This document shows positions 34,589-44,157 of a DNA stretch of 64,000 nucleotides, in pieces. The position numbers were made by a program, and so were the translations under genes. This DNA comes from Candidatus Saccharimonadota bacterium. GTDB taxonomy: Bacteria > Patescibacteriota > Saccharimonadia > Saccharimonadales > Saccharimonadaceae. Position 1 is the stretch's first letter. Each line of letters begins with the position of its first letter. The stretch lies in contig CAJPNK010000001.1 of NCBI GenBank assembly GCA_905372095.1, positions 1 to 64,000 of the forward strand, in the 5' to 3' direction. The notes beneath the pieces are model-generated. The model was not told the DNA's origin. It worked only from the letters and a program-made list of their open reading frames with translations, and ran no database searches.

Positions 34589-35461
34589 CTAGAAAAACGA
34601 TGCAATCACTAGCCAGTCCATAATTCGCGCACCAACAAAAAACGATATAAACGATCCTAAGGCCAACAACGGGCCAAAAGCAATCTCGCTATTAGCTTTG
34701 AGTTTCTTGCTAGCAAGTCCTGGAATCACCAAGACACAGCCAATTAAGTTAGCTAGAAACAGCCCAACAAAAGCCGTCTGCCACGAAGCCAATATCAACC
34801 CCAAGCCAACACCTAATTTCACGTCGCCTAGACCGATCCACTTACCTTTCGATATCAAGTAGAGCACGCCATAAACACCCGACATAATTATTAGCGCTAT
34901 TGCCAAACTATATAATTTAACATCATTAACTATAAAATAACGCAACACCACAAAGACTAGCGAGACCAGGCCATACGAAACAGTAAGAAAGTCTGGCAGA
35001 ATTCGCCACTTGATATCGTAAGCAACTAACATGATTAGAGCTACCAACGATATACACCAAACAGCAAACAATACCCACTGCAACCCCGCCAGGTGCCATG
35101 GCCAGGCCAAGAACGATACCATAAATGCCGCCGCGAGAGATAATTCCATCAACGGCTCAAAGTAGCCGATGCGCTTACTGCAATATCGGCAACGACCGCG
35201 TGTCGATAGCCAGCTAATTAGCGGAATCAAGTCGCATAAACCGAGTTGGTGCCCGCAGCTCAAGCAGCGCGAGCGGTCTTGCTGCTTCTTGCCCTTCAGG
35301 AGCGGCGATAATTTTTTGTATTCGGCCTTGCTGTAAGATTCGCCGGCCTTTTTGTCAGCAACAAGTTGGCGAGCTCGCAGCCGCCAGACTTGCGCTCCAG
35401 CAAAGCTACCAAGCACCAGCCCAAATACCCCGCACACTATAGCAATTGATACAACTATCAT
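34589..35461 (-). CDS. pilD: Prepilin peptidase / N-methyltransferase
   Basis: PilD cuts and methylates pilin N-termini. The 290-residue polytopic protein has both CxxC pairs of the methyltransferase zinc site (RCLSCG and RCRYCSK), the first catalytic Asp in AYDIKWRILPD and the second in GLGDVKLG. Seven to eight helices are predicted. It lies between the major pilin and the minor pilins. Confidence 0.94.
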   Translation of the reverse strand: MIVVSIAIVCGVFGLVLGSFAGAQVWRLRARQLVADKKAGESYSKAEYKKLSPLLKGKKQQDRSRCLSCGHQLGLCDLIPLISWLSTRGRCRYCSKRIGYFEPLMELSLAAAFMVSFLAWPWHLAGLQWVLFAVWCISLVALIMLVAYDIKWRILPDFLTVSYGLVSLVFVVLRYFIVNDVKLYSLAIALIIMSGVYGVLYLISKGKWIGLGDVKLGVGLGLILASWQTAFVGLFLANLIGCVLVIPGLASKKLKANSEIAFGPLLALGSFISFFVGARIMDWLVIASFF

Positions 35462-35475
35462 ACGTCTAGTATAGC

Positions 35476-35500
35476 AAAAAGGTTACGCTTTTGCGCAACC
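35476..35500 (-). terminator. Terminator after the major pilin
   Basis: On the minus strand GGTTGCGC/GCGTAACC (one G-U pair) with an AAAA loop is followed by TTTTTGC. It separates the pilin from pilD. Confidence 0.75.
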
Positions 35501-35528
35501 TTTTCAAAAAACTGTAGATATCACAGAT

Positions 35529-35987
35529 TTACGAGTCTAAACAATACGCAGCATGATTGCCAGCCTCTAAGCGCGTAAACGTAGCATACTGACGACGAGT
35601 ACCCCTAATTAGATCCTGCTGCCCGTTAGGGTTTGATGTACCACACCTAGCTCCTAAAACTACAATGATTTGTGCATCGTTAACAGTTATCTGACCACTA
35701 AAGTCAGCGATGTTTATATTATCAATACTAGTATTTTCCGATACGCCATTAACGAACCTTCGAAGCACATCTTGGTTTACAGCGGTACCTCCGCGGTTGT
35801 TGCTCAAAGCACTATTATACGCAGCCGATACGATACTAACATCGCTCTTGCGAGCTGTGTCGCGCTGGCTAGCCTGCAGTGCCGGCAACGCAATAAACAC
35901 CATCAAGAAAATCAGTGCAGCAATCGCCAGCACCAAAACGACCTCGATGATTGTAAAACCACGGTCTTTAATCTGTTGTTTTGTCAT
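35529..35987 (-). CDS. Major type IV pilin candidate
   Basis: This 152-residue protein has the cleavage motif RGFTIIEVVLVLAIAA near residues 9-24, a hydrophobic helix, and a small head with two Cys near the end (RCGTSN and YCLDS) that could form the pilin D-loop. Its own promoter and terminator set it apart from the assembly operon, which fits the abundant structural subunit. No ortholog name is assigned. Confidence 0.85.
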   Translation of the reverse strand: MTKQQIKDRGFTIIEVVLVLAIAALIFLMVFIALPALQASQRDTARKSDVSIVSAAYNSALSNNRGGTAVNQDVLRRFVNGVSENTSIDNINIADFSGQITVNDAQIIVVLGARCGTSNPNGQQDLIRGTRRQYATFTRLEAGNHAAYCLDS

Positions 35988-36032
35988 AATTTAGTTCCAC
36001 CTTTCCCTTTGAACTTATGCTCAACTGTATTC

Positions 36033-36061
36033 AGTATAGCGTAGGCCCTTTCAGTTGTCTA
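36033..36061 (-). promoter_or_regulatory. Major pilin promoter
   Basis: On the minus strand TAGACA (36056-36061), a 17-bp spacer and TATACT (36033-36038), just after pilC and 45 bp before the pilin ATG. Confidence 0.6.
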
Positions 36062-36065
36062 GACC

Positions 36066-37271
36066 TTATCGTACACTGCCGACTAGACTGTAAATTGGGA
36101 ATAATACCGCCCCAATCAGCACACCGGCGAATATAGCCAGAATTACCATCATAATCGGCTCAATCATTGTTGAAATCGCTTGAATTTCTTCGTCGAGTTC
36201 GTCCTCATAAGCTTGTGCTGTCTTGCCCATCATCTCGTCAATCCTGCCCGATTGCTCGCCGATTTTGATCATCTGCGGTACCATCGGCAAAATATAATCC
36301 TCTGTCTGCAAAGCAGCCGAAAGCGCTTTACCGCTCTGCACCTTACCGGCAGCTCTAGTAATCTCTTCGGCTACAACAGCGTTATTAACACCCTCAGCGG
36401 CAATAGCCAGCATATCCAGCATCGGTACGCCAGTAACTAGCAAAGTCTGTCCCATACGCGTAAACCGCGCCATATAAAGACGGCGGAACATACCTTTGAA
36501 TGGCGGCATATTAAGCTTCAGATTGTCCAGCAAACGCGAACCCGCTTCGGTACGAACATATTGCCGCGCAAAAAAGATCGCTAGCGCTAATAGAATTAAG
36601 GTTAACCACCAAAAATTAATCACAAAATTAGATATTCCGATTAAAATTGATGTCAAAACTGGCAAGGTCTTCTTCATATCAGAGTACAACTTGGCAACCT
36701 GCGGCACGATTGTTACCATCATAAATACGCCAACCGCAACCATCACCGCTAGGACAATACCAGGATACACCATAGCGCCGCGAATTTTGCTGACCATTGC
36801 TGCATCTTTTTCTTGCTGGTCGGCAATCCGCTTTAGTGCATCATCAAGCGTACCTGATGCTTCGCCAGCGGTAACTAGCGCAATGAAAATTTTGTTAAAT
36901 ACTTCTGGATGTTTGCCAAAGGCCGAAGATAATGTCTTACCGCCTTCAACGTCGGCAATGATTTCTTGGACTATCTCCTGCATTTTTTTGTTGGCAGTCT
37001 GTTCAAATACCGTATGCAGGCTTTGTGTCAACGGTAATCCAGCGCCAATCAATGTTGCCAGCTGGCGCGAGAAAATGATCTTATCCTTGCTAGAAATTCG
37101 GTTGGTAAAGCGCGCTAGCCAGCCGCCCTCGACTTCCTCCTTGATTGATAGCGGCATATAGCCCTGAGCAGTCAGCGCTTTAGCGGCTTCGCTCTCGGAT
37201 TCAGCTTGAACCAGCGATTTGACAATGTTGCCCGTCGCTTTATCGCGTGCTTCGTAGGTAAACTTTTTCAT
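36066..37271 (-). CDS. pilC: Pilus platform protein PilC/GspF
   Basis: This 401-residue inner-membrane platform links the motor ATPases to the growing pilus. It has the two repeated GspF domains: FSRQLATLIGAGLPL with GEASGTLDDAL in the first, FTRMGQTLLVTGVPM with GEQSGRIDEMM in the second. Three transmembrane helices lie near 165-195, 215-235 and 375-395. It follows pilT by 3 nt. Confidence 0.95.
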   Translation of the reverse strand: MKKFTYEARDKATGNIVKSLVQAESESEAAKALTAQGYMPLSIKEEVEGGWLARFTNRISSKDKIIFSRQLATLIGAGLPLTQSLHTVFEQTANKKMQEIVQEIIADVEGGKTLSSAFGKHPEVFNKIFIALVTAGEASGTLDDALKRIADQQEKDAAMVSKIRGAMVYPGIVLAVMVAVGVFMMVTIVPQVAKLYSDMKKTLPVLTSILIGISNFVINFWWLTLILLALAIFFARQYVRTEAGSRLLDNLKLNMPPFKGMFRRLYMARFTRMGQTLLVTGVPMLDMLAIAAEGVNNAVVAEEITRAAGKVQSGKALSAALQTEDYILPMVPQMIKIGEQSGRIDEMMGKTAQAYEDELDEEIQAISTMIEPIMMVILAIFAGVLIGAVLFPIYSLVGSVR

Positions 37272-37274
37272 TAA

Positions 37275-38345
37275 TTATCCCCTGATTAACCTTTCAAATT
37301 CGGTCAAGTCAACAGCGAATTCCCGCGCGCTATCATAAGTAATCGTGCCGCTTTGGACCAACTGCACCAATGTGCGATCCATCGTCTGCATACCTTGGTC
37401 GGCACCGGTTTGAATAATCGCGTCAAGCTGATGAGTCTTGCCTTCGCGAATAACGTTACGAACAGCCGGATTAGCAATCAAAATTTCAGCCGATACCACC
37501 CGACCGCCGCCGATTGCTGGCACTAGCCGCTGCGAACAAATTGCCATCAAAATATTACTGAGCTGCGCGCGAATTTGCGGCTGCTGATGCGGCGGGAAGA
37601 CGTCAATCATACGGTCAATCGACTGCGCCGCCGAGTTGGTGTGCAACGTCGCAAACACTAAGTGCCCAGTCTCGGCAATGGTAATCGCCGCCGAGATCGT
37701 CTCGAGGTCGCGCATCTCGCCGATCAGCACCACGTCTGGGTCTTGGCGAAGACTGGAGCGCAGCGCCGCCGAGAATGAATAGGTATCATAATGAACCTCG
37801 CGCTGCACCACTACCGATTTTTTCGACTTATGCGTAAACTCAATCGGGTCTTCGATAGTAATGATGTGCTGCGATTTTTCAGAGTTGATCTTATCAACCA
37901 AGGCCGCCAGAGTAGTCGACTTACCCGAGCCAGTCGGCCCAGTCACCAGCACCAAACCACGCGGATAATCAGCAAAGTTCATCACTACCGGCGGCATACC
38001 GAGCTCGGTCACCGACTTGATCTCGTTTGGAATTAAGCGCAACGCTGCTGCTAGGTTACCACGCTCATGGAAAGCATTAACCCGGAATCGTCCGAGCGTA
38101 CCGAAAGCAAAGCTAAAGTCAAACTCTTTGTCCTTGAGGAGGATCTGCTGCTGATCTTCGTCGAGGATCGCAAATACTAGCGACTCGACTTGCGCTTCAT
38201 CGAGAGCATCAAAACCAGCAATAGCTATCAATGTGCCGTCAATTCGCAGCATCGGCGGCAAACCAACTTGAATATGCAAGTCGCTAGCTCGGCGCTTGAT
38301 AACCTCCTCTAGTAAAACTTCAATCCGTAATTCTTGTTCTGGCAT
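37275..38345 (-). CDS. pilT: Pilus retraction ATPase
   Basis: PilT powers pilus retraction, needed for twitching and DNA uptake. The 356-residue protein has Walker A GPTGSGKST, the Asp box EDPIEF, the His box TGHLVFATLHTNSA, Walker B VLIGEMRD and the PilT signature AVRNVIREGK. Presence of PilT next to PilB means these pili can retract. Confidence 0.96.
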   Translation of the reverse strand: MPEQELRIEVLLEEVIKRRASDLHIQVGLPPMLRIDGTLIAIAGFDALDEAQVESLVFAILDEDQQQILLKDKEFDFSFAFGTLGRFRVNAFHERGNLAAALRLIPNEIKSVTELGMPPVVMNFADYPRGLVLVTGPTGSGKSTTLAALVDKINSEKSQHIITIEDPIEFTHKSKKSVVVQREVHYDTYSFSAALRSSLRQDPDVVLIGEMRDLETISAAITIAETGHLVFATLHTNSAAQSIDRMIDVFPPHQQPQIRAQLSNILMAICSQRLVPAIGGGRVVSAEILIANPAVRNVIREGKTHQLDAIIQTGADQGMQTMDRTLVQLVQSGTITYDSAREFAVDLTEFERLIRG

Positions 38346-38357
38346 TGTCCCCTCCTT

Positions 38358-40121
38358 TTATGCTGTGTCTGCCGACGTTACGCGGTTTACTTCTTCTAGT
38401 GTAGTGATTCCTTGCAAGGCTTTCAAGTAGCCGTCTTGGCGCATTGTAATCATACCATCCTCGACTGCTTTGCGCTGGATCTCGTTGCTAGTGGCCCGGC
38501 GAACAATTAAGTCTTGGATACCTTCATTTACATCCATTACCTCGTACAGCCCAGCCCGACCACTATAGCCATGCGGCGTAGCTGGCGTATCGCGACCTTT
38601 GACCAGCACGTAGGCTCGTTGATTGGCTAATGGCAAGTCCTTGTAGCCCAAATCTTCGGACACGCGCGCTACATCCTCTTTGGTCTTGGGCAATAAATGC
38701 CCCACCGTCTCGAGAATCATCTGCGTCTCAAGCGGGTTCGACCAGTAAGCATCGCGATGCGGCGACACGCGGCGCACTAGCCGCTGGCCAATTACTGTGT
38801 TGACCGTGCTAGCAATCAGGAACGGCTCGACATCCATATCAAGTAAGCGCGGCAATACTCCGGCCGCCGAATTGGTATGCAGTGTCGAGAACACCAGATG
38901 TCCCGTCAGTGCTGCTTGTACGCCAAGGTTAGCCGTCTCGCTATCGCGCATCTCGCCGACCATTACTACGTCTGGGTCTTGGCGCAAGATACTGCGCAGA
39001 CCATTAGCAAACGTCAAACCAACGTCGTTATTAACCTGGATCTGGTTAACGCCGTCTATCTTATACTCAACCGGATCCTCAAGCGTCACAATGTTAATCG
39101 CGTCAGTTTTGATCTCTTTAATCAGCGCGTATAAGCTGGTTGATTTACCGCTACCAGTCGGGCCGCTTGTTAGAATCATGCCGTTAGGACGTTTGATGCC
39201 TTTGCGAATCATTCGTAAGGCTCGACCGACATAGCCCATTTGCTCAAGATCGAACGTGTTGCCAGTTTTGTCAAGCAGGCGAATCACTACCTGCTCGCCC
39301 CAAACAACCGGACTAACAGCAATGCGCAGATCGACTTCCTTGCCAGCCACATTAACTGCAAATTGACCATCCTGCGGAATTCGATGTTCGTCAATTTTCA
39401 AATTGGATAAGATTTTGATGCGGCTAACTAGCGCCGGCTCAATACTCTTGGGTAGCTGCATAACCTCGCGCAGTACGCCATCGACGCGACAGCGTATTTT
39501 CAGCGATTTTTCGAGCGGTTCAATATGCACATCGCTAGCGCGGCTCTTGACTGCATACTCTAGGATAGTACTTAATGCGCGGCTAATCGGCGAATCCTGA
39601 ACGATAGTTTTGATATCGCTTGACGATTGAATAGCCTCGGCCTGAGTAGCCTGCGCCGCTTCGTCAACGGTCGATAAGTCGGTTTTATACTGGTCGAGAA
39701 CATGACGGACACCCGCTTCCGATGCCATAAAGACCTTAAGCGGCCGCTGAATACGGTTAGCTAAATAATCTACCGCCTGGACGTTATTGGCATCAATCAT
39801 CGCCACCGCCAAACGATTATTCACCTCGGCTAGCGGCACCGCCATGAAACGCTCGGCAATATCGCTCGGCAGCAGTGATAGGATACTCTGGTCAATGATA
39901 CTAGCCGTCAAATTAACATACGGCACACCCGAAACGTGAGCAATAGCATGAGTCAACAGCTCGTCGTCTATCTCGCCGATATCTTCCAAAACCGTCAACA
40001 ACGGCTTGTTCGTTTTAGCCGACTGCTTAGTGGCTCTATCAATAACCCCGCGAGAAACCAAGCCCTCGTCAACCAAGAGCTTGATGAGCTTCTCCTGAAT
40101 GTCATCGGTCATCAGCGCCAC
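38358..40121 (-). CDS. pilB: Pilus extension ATPase
   Basis: PilB drives pilus assembly. The 587-residue protein has an N-terminal MshEN/GspE-N domain (about 1-150) and a motor with GPTGSGKST, EDPVEY, VMVGEMRD and TGHLVFSTLHTNSA. The tetracysteine zinc motif usual in PilB/GspE is missing: the region after RLVRRV reads SPHRDAYW and later TPHGYSGRAGLYEV. It lies upstream of pilT by 12 nt. Confidence 0.95.
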   Translation of the reverse strand: MALMTDDIQEKLIKLLVDEGLVSRGVIDRATKQSAKTNKPLLTVLEDIGEIDDELLTHAIAHVSGVPYVNLTASIIDQSILSLLPSDIAERFMAVPLAEVNNRLAVAMIDANNVQAVDYLANRIQRPLKVFMASEAGVRHVLDQYKTDLSTVDEAAQATQAEAIQSSSDIKTIVQDSPISRALSTILEYAVKSRASDVHIEPLEKSLKIRCRVDGVLREVMQLPKSIEPALVSRIKILSNLKIDEHRIPQDGQFAVNVAGKEVDLRIAVSPVVWGEQVVIRLLDKTGNTFDLEQMGYVGRALRMIRKGIKRPNGMILTSGPTGSGKSTSLYALIKEIKTDAINIVTLEDPVEYKIDGVNQIQVNNDVGLTFANGLRSILRQDPDVVMVGEMRDSETANLGVQAALTGHLVFSTLHTNSAAGVLPRLLDMDVEPFLIASTVNTVIGQRLVRRVSPHRDAYWSNPLETQMILETVGHLLPKTKEDVARVSEDLGYKDLPLANQRAYVLVKGRDTPATPHGYSGRAGLYEVMDVNEGIQDLIVRRATSNEIQRKAVEDGMITMRQDGYLKALQGITTLEEVNRVTSADTA

Positions 40122-40132
40122 TAGAAAGACTC

Positions 40133-40426
40133 CTACCTATTTTGATTCTGACTACGATCCCGGTTTTGGCTCTGGTTGGCTGCGGCATCAGGTGAATTAG
40201 GCGAGCTAGATGAACCAATTATTGTTTCTACTGTCGGATTTATGGCATTAGAATTAAAAACTTCCGAGCTTGGTTCTTTGACATCACTGCTCATTTTCTC
40301 AATCGTGCTAACACTAGTACCAACCCGCGGCGCCTTAAGCGCAGGAATATTGTTACCAATAGTAAACGCTATTAGCATAGATAAACCGGCAATCAGTACA
40401 ATCATCGCTATATCGCTCTTCTTCAC
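40133..40426 (-). CDS. Small single-helix protein in the pilus operon
   Basis: This 97-residue protein has one N-terminal transmembrane helix (about 7-25) and a Ser/Asn/Gln-rich, probably disordered periplasmic tail. Its start overlaps the pilO stop in ATGA. It occupies the slot of PilP but shows no PilP domain. Function unknown; linkage suggests a pilus-alignment accessory. Confidence 0.65.
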   Translation of the reverse strand: MKKSDIAMIVLIAGLSMLIAFTIGNNIPALKAPRVGTSVSTIEKMSSDVKEPSSEVFNSNAINPTVETIIGSSSSPNSPDAAANQSQNRDRSQNQNR

Positions 40427-41130
40427 GGCTTTATCCCCTTCTTGTTAAGTTGAACTGTTTTACCTGGCAAGTAATAAGCATGTCCAGAAATTGACATCGT
40501 AAACTTAGAATCTGACGCTTCAATCGTTGATTCGTCAATATCAATCACGCGAATTGACTTCTCGAAATTACGCAAAACATTGCGCAGTATATCTGCATTG
40601 CTGGCTGATAATTCCATCGTAAAGGCTATCTGTTGAACACTTCTAGAATTATCGGCATTGTTGTCGCTTGACGAGCTGTTATTTTTGTTACTGTCAGAGG
40701 AATTTTCGTTCGAAGAAACTGTTTGAAAAGACTCAAGCTTAGCGCCAGGCACTCGGCCAACCAAATTCTGCACAGAGGCGCCAAGTGCTAGCGAGTTGTC
40801 GTCAGCTGGCAAAGCATCCAAGATAACACGCAGCGGATCTTCCTTGTCATTAAGTTTTGCAGAGCCAAGCGCCGAATTGGTGTTTAACACGCGGATATTA
40901 TCGCGCAAACCGTCATAAGTCTTAATATTACTATCGAGCGTCGATGTCGTTTGATTCTTTTCGGCTAGAACTTTCGTCTCAAAAACTATGCGCTGTACTA
41001 GAAAACCGCCAATAACCAGCGCAAAGCCAACCAAAACCGACGCGCCTGCCACCCAGCCGAACATTACGCGGCCGCTACGATCAATTTGCCGGCGCTTATT
41101 TAGCGAGGTATCTTTCTTTGCTTCCGCCAT
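40423..41130 (-). CDS. pilO: PilO-like pilus alignment protein
   Basis: This 235-residue protein has a basic N-terminus, one transmembrane helix (about 23-47), a coiled-coil stretch and a ferredoxin-like periplasmic domain (about 150-225), the PilO layout. A Ser/Asn-rich insert at about 135-155 breaks the middle. Its ATG abuts or overlaps the pilN stop. Confidence 0.8.
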   Translation of the reverse strand: MAEAKKDTSLNKRRQIDRSGRVMFGWVAGASVLVGFALVIGGFLVQRIVFETKVLAEKNQTTSTLDSNIKTYDGLRDNIRVLNTNSALGSAKLNDKEDPLRVILDALPADDNSLALGASVQNLVGRVPGAKLESFQTVSSNENSSDSNKNNSSSSDNNADNSRSVQQIAFTMELSASNADILRNVLRNFEKSIRVIDIDESTIEASDSKFTMSISGHAYYLPGKTVQLNKKGIKP

Positions 41131-41855
41131 TATTTATCCTCCTTTTTGTTTGAAGCCTTTGCCTCAAACAGCGAATCTGGCACGTGCTTTTTTGAATCAG
41201 TCACGTCTACCGAGCCAGTCGGCGAAACGATTACTAAGCTTTTAACGCTGTTCGATAACAATTCTTCGGGATAAGAAAATGTCAGAGTAAACGTCAGTTT
41301 CTTCTCTCCGCCAGAATCTTCGGCATACGCCGTGTTGGTAATTCTCACAGAGCTAGATAGCGGCGTCTCTGCAGATTCCGAATCTTTAGTATATTTCAGC
41401 TTGGTGTTGAGAATGGTTTTTTTGAGAGCGTCTACCGCATTAAAACCGCCAGCGGTTGAACCTTCTATGGTAATGGTCTTCTCTGAAGCATTATAACGTA
41501 CCGTTGACATGGTCACATTATTTGGCGCCTGCGGATTAACCGCGCTCAAAGTGTCAAAGATTCGTGAGTTAACACCTCGATTGCTACTGATCATATCAAT
41601 CTGAGTTAGCTGATTCTGAATAGTCAAAAGATCATTAATATCTGGTTTATCGCTAAGTTCTTTATATTTGCTTTTAATAGCATTATCAGCCTGGCCGCTA
41701 GCAAACTGCAGCGACCCCAAAGCAAGCCCCAACACAATCACAGTACCTGCCGCAGCTGCAGCCACCAACATTGATACCGATATCACCGTATTACGAACCC
41801 GCTGAGCGTGCAAATATTCCCGCTTAACGTCTGGTATTAGGTTTACTTCAATCAT
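41130..41855 (-). CDS. pilN: PilN-like pilus alignment protein
   Basis: This 241-residue protein starts MIEVNLIPDVKREYL, which is the conserved PilN tail that binds PilM. One transmembrane helix (about 24-48) and a periplasmic coiled-coil/ferredoxin-like domain follow. It overlaps pilM by 4 nt. Confidence 0.88.
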   Translation of the reverse strand: MIEVNLIPDVKREYLHAQRVRNTVISVSMLVAAAAAGTVIVLGLALGSLQFASGQADNAIKSKYKELSDKPDINDLLTIQNQLTQIDMISSNRGVNSRIFDTLSAVNPQAPNNVTMSTVRYNASEKTITIEGSTAGGFNAVDALKKTILNTKLKYTKDSESAETPLSSSVRITNTAYAEDSGGEKKLTFTLTFSYPEELLSNSVKSLVIVSPTGSVDVTDSKKHVPDSLFEAKASNKKEDK

Positions 41856-42904
41856 GACAAGTTTCTCCGTTTCGCCAGGCCAACCGCCGTAGCAAACTCG
41901 TTAGCAATCGGCGCTAGTTGCTGCTGCATGCTCTGCGAGACATTTATATTTTGCCAAGGGCTAGTTGCAACCGCTGATATATTAATCTTGCCCGCCAAAT
42001 ACGAATCAATTTGCGGCACAGTCGCGCCGTATCCAGATAACAAAGCTTGAGAAACTGCCACATCTTCATACCTATTCTGGAAGAATTTAATCGATTTTGA
42101 CAATTCAGAAGCAAAATTATCAAGCGTCATCTCGACAGCACGGAAGACTTGCCCTTCGAGGCGACTTTGATCTAGACCAAATTTCAGGATAAACTGGCGA
42201 GCCTGATCCTCTTGGACGCTCAGGTTCTGAGCCACAGCCTTAACTAGCGAGTTCAGCCCAGTCGGAATCGTTCTGATTAACCGCGGCGTATCGCCATAAG
42301 TCAAAGCGATATCTGTCGATAACTCGCCCATATCGACCAGCATATAAGCTGAATTGCTAGCAGTCGCTGGCACTAACGCTCGCACCATCGCTAACGGATC
42401 TGGCTCTTCAGCTATCACATTCAGGCCAAGCGATTCAATTAACTCCAAACGTTCTTCGCTATATTGCTTGGACACGCTAGTGATTAATACTTCGTTTTGG
42501 TTTTGCGACTTTAGCGAACCGCCTAGCAATGCCCAGTCAACTTTCGCCTCGTCACTGCTCATCGGAATATACTGATCGACTTGGTATTTCATAGTCGCCC
42601 GCAGTTCTGCTTCGCTCATCGCTGGTACGTCGATAACCGTAGTAAAGGTCTTGCTCGACGGCAAGCCAATCGCTACATTTTTAGTACGAATACCAGACTG
42701 GCCTACTGCCGTCATCGTGGCCTCGCCGAGCCGGCGCCGCGCTTCTGGCGAGTCGCTCGCGGTAATTTTGTGATCGACAGGCACATATCCGTATGCAACC
42801 AGATTCCAACTGCCCTGGCCAGAAGCAGCTAGCTGCAATACTCGCACCGCGTTGGTACCGATGTCGAGTGCAAAGAAATCGCCCATCCCTTTTTGAATTT
42901 TCAT
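41852..42904 (-). CDS. pilM: Actin-like pilus protein PilM
   Basis: This 350-residue cytosolic protein has the actin/FtsA-type nucleotide motifs FFALDIGTNAVRVLQL near the start and MLVDMGELSTDI in the middle. It recruits PilN on the inner face of the membrane. The ATG at 42904 is chosen because TAATAT ends 7 nt before it; the upstream in-frame ATGs would fall within the promoter. First gene of pilMNO-x-BTC. Confidence 0.9.
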   Translation of the reverse strand: MKIQKGMGDFFALDIGTNAVRVLQLAASGQGSWNLVAYGYVPVDHKITASDSPEARRRLGEATMTAVGQSGIRTKNVAIGLPSSKTFTTVIDVPAMSEAELRATMKYQVDQYIPMSSDEAKVDWALLGGSLKSQNQNEVLITSVSKQYSEERLELIESLGLNVIAEEPDPLAMVRALVPATASNSAYMLVDMGELSTDIALTYGDTPRLIRTIPTGLNSLVKAVAQNLSVQEDQARQFILKFGLDQSRLEGQVFRAVEMTLDNFASELSKSIKFFQNRYEDVAVSQALLSGYGATVPQIDSYLAGKINISAVATSPWQNINVSQSMQQQLAPIANEFATAVGLAKRRNLS

Positions 42905-42998
42905 ATACCTTATATTATGCATAAGCAAAGTAAAAAACGCAAGCTTTTTAGATAATTACTTTTCAGACAATACCCTTTAAATGCTATAATGTAGGATT

Positions 42999-44081
42999 AT
43001 GAGTTTATCTATCGGAATTGTCGGTTTGCCGAATGTTGGCAAATCCACGCTTTTTAATGCTTTAACTAATAATAATATTTTGGCGGCCAATTATCCTTTT
43101 GCCACTATCGAACCAAACACCGGCATCGTGCCGGTACCCGATGAGCGCCTAAACGTCCTCGCTAAAATGTACCACGCCGAGAAAATTACCCCAGCTACCG
43201 TGACTTTTGTCGATATTGCTGGGCTGGTCGCCGGAGCTTCCAAAGGCGAAGGCTTAGGCAATAAATTCTTAGCTAACATCCGTCAATGCGATGCCATTGT
43301 CCATATCGTCCGTGCTTTTGAAAGCGACGATATCGTTCATGTCGAGAATATTATCGATCCAAAACGCGATATCGACACTATCAATACCGAACTAATTCTG
43401 GCTGATTTGCAAACGCTAGAAACTCGCCTGACTCGCCTCGCCAAAGAGGCCAAAGCCAACCCCAAAGCTAGCACTATCAAAAATCGTTTAGAAGCGCTTG
43501 CTGAAAAACTGCGCGCTGGCACGCCAATTAACGAAATTTCCGGCGTTGATCCTGACGATATCGCTGATTTACACCTTTTGACCGCCAAGCCAGTAATTTA
43601 TGTGTTCAACGTCAATGAAGAAACCCTGGCTAGCGAAGACAAGAAACAGAGCCTGCGCAATCTCGTGCCGCATGCTCGCAGCCTATTTATCTGCGCCAAG
43701 CTTGAGGACGAAATTAAAGGTCTTAACCCCAGCGACGCTCTCGAACTGTTACAGAGCTACGACGTACCCGAAGCTGGGTTAACCCAAATGATCCACGCCG
43801 CCTATGATTTGCTCGGACTGCAAAGTTACTTAACTGCCGGGCCGAAAGAAGTCCGCGCCTGGACGATCCACCAGGGCTGGACCGCTCCGCAAGCCGCCGG
43901 CGTCATTCACACCGATTTCGAAAAGGGCTTTATCGCTGCTCAAGTTGTTAATTACGACGATTTAGTAGCTGCTGGCTCAGAGGCTAATGCTCGCGCCGCC
44001 GGCAAAATCCGCACCGAAGGTAAAACTTACGTCATGCAGCCAGATGATGTAGTTGAGTTTAGATTTAACGTTAGCAAATAA
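42999..44081 (+). CDS. ychF: Redox-regulated GTPase/ATPase YchF (Ola1)
   Basis: This 360-residue P-loop protein has GLPNVGKSTLFN, DIAGLVAGASKGEGLGNKF, a NVNE in place of NKxD (the change that gives ATP preference), a coiled-coil domain and a C-terminal TGS domain (AWTIHQGWTAPQAAGVIHTDFE). It binds ribosomes and is nearly universal. An extended -10 box (TGC-TATAAT, 42985-42990) ends 8 nt before the ATG, so the mRNA is leaderless or nearly so. It diverges from pilM. Confidence 0.96.
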   Translation: MSLSIGIVGLPNVGKSTLFNALTNNNILAANYPFATIEPNTGIVPVPDERLNVLAKMYHAEKITPATVTFVDIAGLVAGASKGEGLGNKFLANIRQCDAIVHIVRAFESDDIVHVENIIDPKRDIDTINTELILADLQTLETRLTRLAKEAKANPKASTIKNRLEALAEKLRAGTPINEISGVDPDDIADLHLLTAKPVIYVFNVNEETLASEDKKQSLRNLVPHARSLFICAKLEDEIKGLNPSDALELLQSYDVPEAGLTQMIHAAYDLLGLQSYLTAGPKEVRAWTIHQGWTAPQAAGVIHTDFEKGFIAAQVVNYDDLVAAGSEANARAAGKIRTEGKTYVMQPDDVVEFRFNVSK

Positions 44082-44157
44082 TTTAGCATTTAATCGCTTA
44101 GATTTGATATAGCTTAGACCAATTTGCCAGCGAATCACCGGCCAGCCGCATAAGCCG

